This document shows, one piece after another, positions 1-8,359 of a stretch of 12,436 nucleotides of DNA. The stretch's first letter is position 1. Each line of letters starts with the position of its first letter. Made by a program: the position numbers and the translations under genes. The stretch comes from Methanomicrobia archaeon (GTDB lineage: Archaea > Methanobacteriota_B > Thermococci > Methanofastidiosales > B48-G16): NCBI GenBank assembly GCA_023133315.1, contig JAGLWR010000023.1, positions 1 through 12,436 on the forward strand, in the 5' to 3' direction. The notes under the pieces were generated by a model that was not told where the DNA came from, did no database searches, and saw nothing but the letters and a program-made list of their open reading frames with translations.

Positions 1-1041
1 GAGATTTGCTGCTGGAATGAGAGTCGAAACAGACATAGACCTTTTCCTATAGGCGAGAACATTAAGATAAATAGTCTTGTCATCTATTTTATCCACACAT
101 ACATCATACTCTTCTATAATTATCCAGTCCCCTTCTTTATAGGGACCCTTATACTCTCTTTTTGCAGGATCAGCATCATTGGCATCATTTTTGTCATAGT
201 AAAGCCAGTATCTTCCTTTTTCGTATGTAACTTTGAAATGATAAACCTCACCCATAACGGAAACGTAATCTATCATCATACTGCCATCTAGATTCATAAC
301 TATATTCTCGTTTACAAGACCAACGGAAACTGAGTTACCGTCCGGGGTAATCTCTGAAATCAAGAACTCTAATTCATACTGTATATTTGCAATGGAAGAA
401 TCGTATATCCTGAAAAAATCCCTTGATTTCAAGGATACTGTGGGGTTAGCTGGTAGATCTTCATTATAATCAAAGGACGTATCGTTGTCGAAATTAATGT
501 AAAATGCATCGTAATCAAATGCATTATATGTTTCATCCTGCGTGGAGTCTACGACTAGAATTGTGACTGGCCTATCACTTATATCTGGAAGATCGAAGAT
601 ATAGCCTTCTTCGCTATAATGCCAGATATCGTCGTTATAATTTGTAAGCCCCGTAACAATGTATCCATTCGTAAGACCCGAGGGTATGGGTGCTGCCTGT
701 TCATTGGTCGAAATTACATAGAGATTCTCTATCTTGTAAATATCAAGTTTGTATGTATAGTCTCGAGGTATAATATCTTCTAATCTTTCTGATAAGGAAT
801 ATTGATCCTTTGTTCTTATATATAGGGCGAGCTCTTTCTCCTCATTTCCTTCGTACATCACTATATTATTCTCCAAGACAGCTAAGACATCATTTCCAAT
901 TTGTTTTATTCTTACTATTTCTCCAGGGGTTGGTGGCTCTACAGTCCCGGCCTGTTCACTAGCTATAAATGTTGCAGCTATGACCATAATTGCTGAGGCT
1001 AAAAAAGCCTCCAATACTCTCACAAATCCTTTTTTATTCAT
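1..1041 (-). CDS. Prepilin-like protein, 3'-truncated by window edge, related to the preceding gene
   Basis: The first 347 residues are visible and the frame is still open at position 1. It starts MNKKGFVRVLEAFLASAIM: a basic leader with Gly at -1, Glu at +6 and a hydrophobic helix to about residue 27. This is a near match to prepilin sites, although Glu is usually at +5. The segment TILVVDSTQDE through FYINFDNDTSF to YNEDL (160-196) aligns with the Asp-rich motif of the 297-residue protein. YKEGDWIIIEEYDVCVDKI with DDKTIYLNV (about 301-328) matches its LKEGESFAVEGFKYTI segment and resembles beta modules of archaeal S-layer proteins. A further acidic patch, YYDKNDANDADP, lies at 281-292. It is probably a duplicated minor pilin or surface subunit. 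Final length and function cannot be judged. Confidence 0.75.
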   Translation of the reverse strand, partial: MNKKGFVRVLEAFLASAIMVIAATFIASEQAGTVEPPTPGEIVRIKQIGNDVLAVLENNIVMYEGNEEKELALYIRTKDQYSLSERLEDIIPRDYTYKLDIYKIENLYVISTNEQAAPIPSGLTNGYIVTGLTNYNDDIWHYSEEGYIFDLPDISDRPVTILVVDSTQDETYNAFDYDAFYINFDNDTSFDYNEDLPANPTVSLKSRDFFRIYDSSIANIQYELEFLISEITPDGNSVSVGLVNENIVMNLDGSMMIDYVSVMGEVYHFKVTYEKGRYWLYYDKNDANDADPAKREYKGPYKEGDWIIIEEYDVCVDKIDDKTIYLNVLAYRKRSMSVSTLIPAANL

Positions 1042-1045
1042 AAGA

Positions 1046-1050
1046 TCACC
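1046..1050 (-). promoter_or_regulatory. SD overlapping the stop codon of the 297-residue gene
   Basis: GGTGA contains the TGA stop codon and lies four bases before the ATG at 1041. It supports this ATG as the start of the last gene and coupled translation of the two related proteins. Confidence 0.65.
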
Positions 1051-1939
1051 ATATCATAAATACCAGCCTTTTAATTTCAGAACTTCCTTCTGAGACAACT
1101 AAAACCAGTCTCGAAATAACAACAACTGGCTTATTGAGTAGATAGATTCTACCCTCTTGTTCTATTGTGTACGGCAGTTCCTCTCCAAGTTCCATGTCAA
1201 CCGATCCCTGCTCCAATAACTCTACCTCATCTGAGTATATACTAATAATTGTATACTTAAATCCTTCTACAGCAAAGCTTTCTCCTTCTTTTAAGTTTCC
1301 AAAGTTCCTGTATTTTTCGTCTATAAACATATCATCCTGATCGTAATCTATATACAAACGATCGTAGTTTACATTACCATCATTGGTAGAATCGGCTAGA
1401 AGAATAGTATACTTTTTATCTCCTATGACAAAGTCCTCGATGTTGTATTTGTACTCTATTATTCCATCATCGTCTAAATCAGCATAATTTTCTACTTTCT
1501 TGCACACCAATTCATCAGGATCGCATGGTGGAGCACCTGGTAAGGAAGGGTCTATTACATAGGGCGAGTTTGTGTTTCCTTTTTGAATTCCGTATGTAGA
1601 CACTCTGCTGAATGTAGAAGCTACAATAATTTTGAAACTGTATTCTTCTAATCCCAGATAATCCTTAGCTTCTTCGTATTTTTCTTCTTCGTTAATTAAA
1701 AATATTGAAAGTTTATCAAATGAAAGAACATGATCCTCTCTAGCAAGTCCTACTTCAGGATCAGATATTATCCTCTCTATGCTGTTATAAGCTATAAGTT
1801 GCATATCTGCCGCTTCTTCTCTCTCTAAGAGGGGAGTAACTAAATTTGCCAAAGAGTAGACAGTGAATATAAAAGCTGCTGTAAACAGTACCATTGCAAC
1901 CATATTCTCAATGATAGAAACTCCTCTTCTATTTACCAT
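1046..1939 (-). CDS. Prepilin-like protein with Asp-rich putative metal-binding module
   Basis: This 297-residue protein has the most classical type IV prepilin start in the window: MVNRRG, then VSIIE with Gly at -1 and Glu at +5, then a hydrophobic helix to about residue 31 and an amphipathic continuation. The head contains two cysteines, 139 and 146, that could form a disulfide. It also has an EF-like stretch DLDDDGIIEY (154-163) and the motif DSTNDG followed by YDRLYIDYDQDDMFIDE (183-208). Then comes a beta segment, LKEGESFAVEGFKYTI (about 216-231). The Asp motif and the beta segment both recur in the next gene. The YID-D-D-F-DE pattern also recalls insert modules I have seen in archaeal secreted subtilases; that link is from memory. 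It is larger than most pilins and may be a minor or tip subunit (inference). Confidence 0.8.
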   Translation of the reverse strand: MVNRRGVSIIENMVAMVLFTAAFIFTVYSLANLVTPLLEREEAADMQLIAYNSIERIISDPEVGLAREDHVLSFDKLSIFLINEEEKYEEAKDYLGLEEYSFKIIVASTFSRVSTYGIQKGNTNSPYVIDPSLPGAPPCDPDELVCKKVENYADLDDDGIIEYKYNIEDFVIGDKKYTILLADSTNDGNVNYDRLYIDYDQDDMFIDEKYRNFGNLKEGESFAVEGFKYTIISIYSDEVELLEQGSVDMELGEELPYTIEQEGRIYLLNKPVVVISRLVLVVSEGSSEIKRLVFMIW

Positions 1940-4900
1940 TTACTCCCCCCTTATATATACTCCATACTCTGTTATAACTATGTATATCCTCTCAGATACT
2001 GAAGTATTAACTTGTCCTGCTATAAAAACCCCCTGTGTATCCACGATCGCGTATACAGAGGCATCATCGAGTGCAACAACTTTTATCTTATTTCCTTCTC
2101 CAATGATTCTATAGTAGTTATTTCCAATCACCCGATTTAGATCCAATAGGATTTTTGGTCCTAAAGACTCTTTTATGGATGTTACCTGAGATGTTGTATA
2201 GACAAGCATATTTCTGAATAGTTTTATATTTTCCATATTTAACAGTTCAAGTTTAGTACCTCCTGGAGGATTTGTAGATTCCGGATCTGGAATGATATCG
2301 TTCAAAATATAGGTATGGATGGCTTTTCTTTCTCTCACATACAGCATCAGTTCAAAGAGATTGTCTATGTATATGTCTTCTTCATCTATAAAAAAGTAAG
2401 GATATGCTTCTTCCTCAGTTTCTTTTCCTCCAGTTGGATATCCCCCTCTCGGCAATGGAAGTTTATATCCCTTTTCGTCATAGTCTACAAACGGAGGTAA
2501 GAATAATCCATTATCATCCTGGTCTACTTCTATGTATTTATTATCAGCACTTAGAGAGATCCAGAATATATTCTTGCCGCCAAGATCTACCCCAATTATA
2601 GTTTTATAGATCAATTTGACAGAGTCTGTCATTATGTCTTCTATCTGTTGACCGTAAAAACTTCCTATCTTCTCTGCCGAACTTTCTACTGAGGAATCCA
2701 GCACGTATCTATTTGCTGACAGAGAAAATATGTTATCGTCAGAAGGAATGCAGGTAGTAACTACCTTTGAAGAGAAGGAGTCACTGGAATTAGAAGAAGT
2801 TGCCGTGACTGTGGCAGTTGAAGAATTGCCTACCGAACTCGATGGAGGAGTAATTTTTAGTATGAAATCGTAAGAAGAATTCGGTGGAACTTCCACGTCC
2901 AGCTTTCCATCAGTGTCGGAATCCGTTAGAGCTGTCCCATTTACCTCCAGGAGTTCATAAGGCCATGAACTAACAACATCGAGATCGACTACATCAGGAT
3001 TCATATCATGCCAGTTATAAACTGTCAATGTATACTCTTGGGGCGTCGTATCTGAAGGAGGGATATAGCTATAGAGTGTATCAGGCCTCATTTCTATGTT
3101 TTTTATAACAGTTGTTTTCAAAACAGATTTACCGACAAGATTCACACCGTCCTTCACCTCCAGAATGGTTTTGTCCACATCCCCGCCGTTAACTGAAGCA
3201 GCATCAGGCACTGTTAATTTCAGGATACCGTCGAAGTAATAAGTTTTCGTTGGGTTATATGCGTCCTCCATCGGATCTAAGAATCCTGTACTACTCACCG
3301 TCTCTCCGGTGTCCGCATCGAGTATTTCAACAGTCCATAACAATGATGAAGATGCGGAAAGGGAAAAAAATTTTTCGGTGTCTCCATAATTCGCCACGGT
3401 AAAAGGATACTCGATAGTTGCATCTGGACGTGCTTCTTTGGACTGATATGCTTCAATTAAGTATCCGCCCATACTTTCTAACGGCTCGCCGATGTAAAAA
3501 AGACCGTGATGAGCTATTTCTGGGACTACGTTCTCATCATAATCTATTCTCTTTATGTAGTTGTGCTTTTTTGCTTTTGCGTCCAAACTTGGTGAGGAAG
3601 AGGGATTAAAGGATATTATTCCAGCCTGTTCTAAATTATCGTCTCCGGGCTCTGAGTTGAGTGGCTCACCGGGATCAACGTTAAAAGTCCAAAACGTATC
3701 GAATCCCAACATAATATCGGGATCGCAAAATATCAGATTATCCCATTCGAGAGGAATCTCGTCTCCGTCTGCAGCATAGGTATCAATATTGTAAAAAATT
3801 GTCCCGGTAACGTTGTTCGGATCAACGTATCCACCCACACCGATCGTACATTTAGTTCTGTCTTTTGTTCCGATTTCTGAAGGTCCACTCAATAATCCAC
3901 CATTTATTCCTCCCGTTGAAAAGACGCTGCCACCATCTCTGTACAGCTGCTTTATATGACCCCATGCTATTCCTCCCGTGGGTTCTCCCGCAACTATCAC
4001 GACACAGAAATTATCAATATCGATATTGGCAAGTACTGGTCTTTCTTTTAAGACGTACGGAACGTATGCACCTCCTATATCTTCTCTGACATAGTTCATG
4101 ACACCATCATGATCAGGATCCACTAAATCTCTGAACTGATATCTGAATTCTCCTGTGATCAGAGCGGGTTTTATAAACATTGTTGGATTCTCTCCAACTT
4201 CTATAGTTACCACAGTTCTTGAATCGAGGAGTAATGTAGTTGCCACGACTCTTCCGGAGCCCCATCGTTGCGATACCATAACAGGATAGTTCCCTGTATT
4301 TCCTTCACTTTTACCCTCGACCTCGTCTTCCCTTATTAAAATTTTTAGTGTTTCATACTCTGTCTCTGGAACCTCTATATAACCTGCTGCCGTGGGATAA
4401 TATCCAGAGATAGCTTTCGAATCTATTCCTTCAGATATTATGTCCCCCTCCGAAAGTTCCAGCAAATTATAATCCACTCCGTCTTTTTCACCGTAGTTGA
4501 ATATTATCTTTGTTGGAATAAAGTTATAAACATTTTTTCTCAAGCTAGAATCACTGGGAGTAGGGGTAGATTCATGGGGTTTTGTTGAATTTACATACTT
4601 TTGCGATAGAACTATCAATCCGCCTCCTTTATTTACATAATCGTGTATTAAGCTCACTTTATCCGGATCAGAATCCAAATTAGCTATAAGACCCTCCAGA
4701 CTTGAAGGAACTATTAGGCATGTATAAAGATCCAGCAGCTGGGGATCAATTCTATACTGGATCGGATAATACTTTACACCCATCTCAGCTAATACTTCAA
4801 ATATATCTGGAATTTTTACAGATCCTTCAAAGTCATGATTTCTATTTGTCATGTTTCCTTTTATTCCTATCACAGCTGTTCTTCTACTGATCTGTAAATA

Positions 4901-5416
4901 CACTATTTCTCTCGCCTCTCCTCCAACAAGAGCTTTTTCAAAGTCTAAAAACTCAAACTCGCCGAGCATATAAACATTCAAAGGGTTTATATAGTCTGAG
5001 GGAATGTTTTCGGATAGATCCACATTCGGCTCATCACCAACGAGACCTATATAGAACTTTTGAGATATGTAGACATTAACAGAATAGTCTACACCTCCGA
5101 GAATCTCTGTAACTTTTATTGTTGTGTTATCTATTTTTTCTATCCTGAAGATATCATTCTCACCTATTCCATTTTCGTTTAACGGAATTGTCATTTTTAA
5201 TGACTGTTTCTCCCTTTTTATCCAGGCTGATTCTGAGTGAACACTGGATGATACAACATAATTGCCTATTTCTGTAAACGTTTTTTTTCTTAAAGTATCG
5301 GACTTTTCTGTGCTGAATAGATCAATCTGCGTCGTAAAAAATATCATTGCTGCTACTAGGATCCCTATTAGAAGCAAAGCTTCAATGACACCAATCTGTG
5401 ATTTTCTATTTAACAT
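1940..5416 (-). CDS. Giant prepilin-like surface protein with glutamine-amidotransferase-like and NEW3/CARDB-like regions
   Basis: This 1158-residue protein is predicted to be an extracytoplasmic pseudopilin-type protein. The leader MLNRKSQ is followed by a hydrophobic helix (about 9-27), with Glu 12 near the helix start as in type IV prepilins. Residues about 200-400 have the order of a class I glutamine-amidotransferase-like fold: FEVLAEMGVKYYPI, then YTCLIVPSSLEG, then IHDYVNKGGGLIVLS, and finally RWGSGRVVATTLLLD. I see no clear catalytic Cys/His/Glu triad. A shorter similar stretch at about 453-515 includes FCVVIVAGEPTGG and IKQLYRDGGSVFSTGG. DPDHDG at 433-438 could bind calcium. Residues about 655-770 and 790-890 resemble NEW3/CARDB beta sandwiches; the second ends in a Ser/Thr-rich stretch with several NxS/T sites. 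YIEVDQDDNGLF (961-972) recalls the Asp motif of the two downstream proteins. Function unknown; a surface scaffold or ligand-binding role is inferred. Confidence 0.8.
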   Translation of the reverse strand: MLNRKSQIGVIEALLLIGILVAAMIFFTTQIDLFSTEKSDTLRKKTFTEIGNYVVSSSVHSESAWIKREKQSLKMTIPLNENGIGENDIFRIEKIDNTTIKVTEILGGVDYSVNVYISQKFYIGLVGDEPNVDLSENIPSDYINPLNVYMLGEFEFLDFEKALVGGEAREIVYLQISRRTAVIGIKGNMTNRNHDFEGSVKIPDIFEVLAEMGVKYYPIQYRIDPQLLDLYTCLIVPSSLEGLIANLDSDPDKVSLIHDYVNKGGGLIVLSQKYVNSTKPHESTPTPSDSSLRKNVYNFIPTKIIFNYGEKDGVDYNLLELSEGDIISEGIDSKAISGYYPTAAGYIEVPETEYETLKILIREDEVEGKSEGNTGNYPVMVSQRWGSGRVVATTLLLDSRTVVTIEVGENPTMFIKPALITGEFRYQFRDLVDPDHDGVMNYVREDIGGAYVPYVLKERPVLANIDIDNFCVVIVAGEPTGGIAWGHIKQLYRDGGSVFSTGGINGGLLSGPSEIGTKDRTKCTIGVGGYVDPNNVTGTIFYNIDTYAADGDEIPLEWDNLIFCDPDIMLGFDTFWTFNVDPGEPLNSEPGDDNLEQAGIISFNPSSSPSLDAKAKKHNYIKRIDYDENVVPEIAHHGLFYIGEPLESMGGYLIEAYQSKEARPDATIEYPFTVANYGDTEKFFSLSASSSLLWTVEILDADTGETVSSTGFLDPMEDAYNPTKTYYFDGILKLTVPDAASVNGGDVDKTILEVKDGVNLVGKSVLKTTVIKNIEMRPDTLYSYIPPSDTTPQEYTLTVYNWHDMNPDVVDLDVVSSWPYELLEVNGTALTDSDTDGKLDVEVPPNSSYDFILKITPPSSSVGNSSTATVTATSSNSSDSFSSKVVTTCIPSDDNIFSLSANRYVLDSSVESSAEKIGSFYGQQIEDIMTDSVKLIYKTIIGVDLGGKNIFWISLSADNKYIEVDQDDNGLFLPPFVDYDEKGYKLPLPRGGYPTGGKETEEEAYPYFFIDEEDIYIDNLFELMLYVRERKAIHTYILNDIIPDPESTNPPGGTKLELLNMENIKLFRNMLVYTTSQVTSIKESLGPKILLDLNRVIGNNYYRIIGEGNKIKVVALDDASVYAIVDTQGVFIAGQVNTSVSERIYIVITEYGVYIRGE
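1943..1952 (-). promoter_or_regulatory. Purine-rich ribosome binding site abutting the stop codon
   Basis: AAGGGGGGAG is followed directly by the TAA stop and then the ATG at 1939, with no spacer between stop and start. It differs from the GTGA-type sites of the other genes; its six G's could pair in more than one register. Confidence 0.5.
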
Positions 5417-5420
5417 GAGA

Positions 5421-5426
5421 TCACTC
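5421..5426 (-). promoter_or_regulatory. SD overlapping the stop codon of the 974-residue gene
   Basis: GAGTGA includes the TGA stop and lies four bases before the ATG at 5416. This is the same arrangement as at 10305 and 1046, and it suggests that the two giant proteins are made in a coupled ratio. Confidence 0.6.
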
Positions 5427-8345
5427 TATTAAATTTTCATGACCTATCGCCCACAGTATTATATTTAACTCAAGCCTGTGTCCATAACTTCTCCATTTCT
5501 CTTCTCCGAAGTCCAATACACCATTACTATTCGTATCTTCTCCATCATCCAAGATCCCGTTTTCATTTACATCTTCGCCATAGTCTAAAATTCCATTTAC
5601 AATAAGAGTATCCCAAAAGAGATACGTATGCGTATCGCCAATTTTCATTTCGTTATCTTCAATGTTTCCGTTCGAACTGTAATCGCAGGCATTATTGCCG
5701 TACCTGTCAAGATCGTAAGTTGTTATGAGAAGTGACGCTATTAAATTCCCATCTATGTCTCTTCTTTCCTTTATGAGCATACTCGGACCGGAGTCTATTA
5801 TTTTGTATTCTCCAGTTCGAGTATCAAGAATCTCATACTCTCTGTCTAAGGTATACTCGTTATCCAGCTCCCATCCATTCCAGTCTGGAACATGCTCTAT
5901 CTCTATAGGTTTGCTGAAAGCTTTTCTGTACATCGCCGCATCCCTGGCGTCCCATCCTGTTCCTGTAATGCTCAGGTATCCATGGGTGGAGAAAGTCAAA
6001 CTTATGGGCAATCCCGTGAAGATACTGTGAGTTGCAAAAGCTCCAGATATCTCTGCATTTGTTCCGCCATCCTCAGAGATAGCTATAGAGTAGTCTTTAT
6101 ATTTATTTGTGATCCTCCCCACCGAAGGCCCAGAAGACCAAGCTAAGTATATACTCGGCATGGAGTACGTTCCGTAAGACCCTTTGAAATCATATGCTAT
6201 TGGAGGGTATATCACCTTCCTCTTTGTCCAGTGGCCTGTACTTGGACCTGTATAATCACATGTTATAATACCGTAGTATATGGACTGCTGGGACTCCCAG
6301 TAGTACCCCTGAGTGAGATCAACATCGTTTCCTACTTTGAGATTGTACCCCATCCAGTCCGGTATCCATGAGTATGTGGAGTTGTTCAAAAACTTTGTAT
6401 CCACGTGGTACGCATTATCCACGTGATCCATGAGCTTGTCCGGGTAGTTTACCACTTCGTACCATTTATTATAATACGTGTAGCCAGATTGATTAAAGTT
6501 ACCACCTGAATCCAAATCTAGATAGTCACCAGCACTCGGGTCTGTAACAAATCCATTGTCTTCCATATCCAGAAATCCATTGTACACTCTTGGCCTTTGA
6601 TTTACAGCGCCTACTTCGGCATCATAGTCGGGATGTATGTGATCGTTTAATGGATCTTGTGCTGCCTCAAAATCATTGAATACTGCAGTAGTTGATGTCC
6701 CCCAATCTCCTGCTCCCAGGTCCTTTCTTACTATCCCTCTGAACTGAGAGTATTTCCAGTCTGGTGTCACGTCTATAGTATCGTCATCAAACTTCGATAT
6801 CTGCGCAAAGCTTACCAGTGCTCTGGAAAATGTAATGCCTTCAAACTCAAAGCTTCCCGTCTGTAGAAATTCCGATATTTTACTTCTCTCATCCTGAAGG
6901 ACCTTCAAGGTGTTGTTATTACCTATCGAAGTTATGTTATCGCTTTTATAAAGAACAAAATTATTATTTGTTGCTCCTGTTGCCATTATTACGAGAGAGA
7001 AATCGAATATATCTATTGCATCTTTATTTCCTCCGATCTTTGCCATTTCATTATATCTGTCATATAATTCTCCAGATGACCCCCAACGTAAATCATCAAA
7101 AAATCCTTCATCTCTCAACAGGAGTTTTAAGGGATAGATATATATATGTTCAACTACGCCAGGATAATTCACAACGTCACCTGGAGCACCTATATCATAA
7201 TTTTTCAGTTCTATTGCATCAGTAGTTTGGGGATCAGCTATCTCAGTGCCGACGAAAACTAAGAAATGTTTGCAGAACGTTGTTTTATCCCAATCGAAAG
7301 CATCTTTCACATCGTAGATCAAAGAATTGTAGTACTCTGGATTTGTCATCCCTGCTCCTTCGTTTGTAGCGCCAACGATTATAGCTATGGGAGCTGTCTC
7401 CAGAATCTCTGATACAGTTCTCTTGTACATGGGGAGCTCTATTGTATTTGGAGAGTTCTCTCCAAAGTGGGTTTTTGGTAAAGGTCCGAATGCCCCCTCC
7501 CTCGGCACCTCGTATCCTCCATCAGGTACATCATAATTCCATGCACCGTCGTAATAATCAACAGGTTTATATTTAAGTTCGTTACCACTATACTTCTTCA
7601 TTATGAAGTTTTTGGTCTTGACTTTTATGTAATATTTCCTTCCAATTTCAAGTTCAGCAGCAAACTCTCCCCTGGAGTTTGATTTTGTTATTACCACAAC
7701 TTCTCCGCTGCTGGCATCTAAAATCGTTATAGATGTTGCAGCTATAGGCATTTCAGTATTTGGATCATACACTGGGGGACCTGTATTATTTTCAGGATCT
7801 TCATTATAAAATACTATTCCATATACTATTCTTTTTCTCACAACTCCTGTCAATGCCAATCCTCTTGTTACGGTGATCTCGTTTCCACCCGTATTTTGAA
7901 TTACAATCATATGATCCCTGGGGGCTAAATACAGACTGGGTATCCCGCCTTCTACTTTTAAGTCAATATTTCTGCCGATATCGAGGATGATCTGTATTCC
8001 GCCATCGGTTTTCTTGCTTTTAAGTCCCAGCTCTTCCTGTGGGACTCTCTGAAGTCTGGTATCCATACTAAAAGTTAGCATATCTTGTTCCGCATCGATA
8101 ACGACATTACCCTTCTCGAAACTAAACTCTATTATTCTCTGAGAACCTGTGCCTTCATGGAGTACCTCTTCAAAATTTCTATTAAACTCTTGAAATATCT
8201 TTTGCATCGTCCTTATTCTTGAAGCATCCTTAGACTCCTCTATCTTTGGTAACGCCCAGTTATATGCTGCGAAGACAGCAGCTACGCTAATTGCCAGTAT
8301 TAACAATATCGTGATTACTTCGGCCTGTGCCTTTTTGTTCATCAT
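5421..8345 (-). CDS. Giant prepilin-like surface protein with carboxypeptidase-regulatory-like domain and C-terminal EF-like repeats
   Basis: This 974-residue protein is predicted to be assembled or anchored outside the membrane. Residues 1-8 (MMNKKAQA) are a short basic leader with Gln next to a small residue, as in archaeal class III signal peptides; a hydrophobic helix spans about 9-28. Residues about 40-160 are a beta-rich region like pilin heads. Residues about 165-250 look like a carboxypeptidase-regulatory-type beta sandwich, with GIVFYN, then ITILDASSGEVV, then NSRGEFAAELEIGRKYYIKV. The long part at about 300-880 is rich in Tyr, Trp, Asn and Asp and I do not recognise it. Residues 917-948 contain a 12-residue repeat (NGILDYGEDVNE, NGILDDGEDTNS, NGVLDFGE) resembling calcium-binding EF-hand/thrombospondin-3 loops. 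It is first in its operon, has no SD, and follows a leaderless-type promoter. Typical archaeal pilins are about 100-200 residues. The enzymatic or adhesive role is unknown. Confidence 0.8.
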   Translation of the reverse strand: MMNKKAQAEVITILLILAISVAAVFAAYNWALPKIEESKDASRIRTMQKIFQEFNRNFEEVLHEGTGSQRIIEFSFEKGNVVIDAEQDMLTFSMDTRLQRVPQEELGLKSKKTDGGIQIILDIGRNIDLKVEGGIPSLYLAPRDHMIVIQNTGGNEITVTRGLALTGVVRKRIVYGIVFYNEDPENNTGPPVYDPNTEMPIAATSITILDASSGEVVVITKSNSRGEFAAELEIGRKYYIKVKTKNFIMKKYSGNELKYKPVDYYDGAWNYDVPDGGYEVPREGAFGPLPKTHFGENSPNTIELPMYKRTVSEILETAPIAIIVGATNEGAGMTNPEYYNSLIYDVKDAFDWDKTTFCKHFLVFVGTEIADPQTTDAIELKNYDIGAPGDVVNYPGVVEHIYIYPLKLLLRDEGFFDDLRWGSSGELYDRYNEMAKIGGNKDAIDIFDFSLVIMATGATNNNFVLYKSDNITSIGNNNTLKVLQDERSKISEFLQTGSFEFEGITFSRALVSFAQISKFDDDTIDVTPDWKYSQFRGIVRKDLGAGDWGTSTTAVFNDFEAAQDPLNDHIHPDYDAEVGAVNQRPRVYNGFLDMEDNGFVTDPSAGDYLDLDSGGNFNQSGYTYYNKWYEVVNYPDKLMDHVDNAYHVDTKFLNNSTYSWIPDWMGYNLKVGNDVDLTQGYYWESQQSIYYGIITCDYTGPSTGHWTKRKVIYPPIAYDFKGSYGTYSMPSIYLAWSSGPSVGRITNKYKDYSIAISEDGGTNAEISGAFATHSIFTGLPISLTFSTHGYLSITGTGWDARDAAMYRKAFSKPIEIEHVPDWNGWELDNEYTLDREYEILDTRTGEYKIIDSGPSMLIKERRDIDGNLIASLLITTYDLDRYGNNACDYSSNGNIEDNEMKIGDTHTYLFWDTLIVNGILDYGEDVNENGILDDGEDTNSNGVLDFGEEKWRSYGHRLELNIILWAIGHENLIE
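5502..5597 (-). repeat. 36-bp coding repeat encoding 12-residue Asn/Asp-Gly repeats
   Basis: Two full units and one partial unit encode NGxLDxGEDxNx. The DNA copies have diverged while the protein pattern is kept, which suggests selection on the protein. Acidic residues at regular spacing suggest calcium binding. Confidence 0.7.
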
Positions 8346-8359
8346 TTTAATATAGTGCT

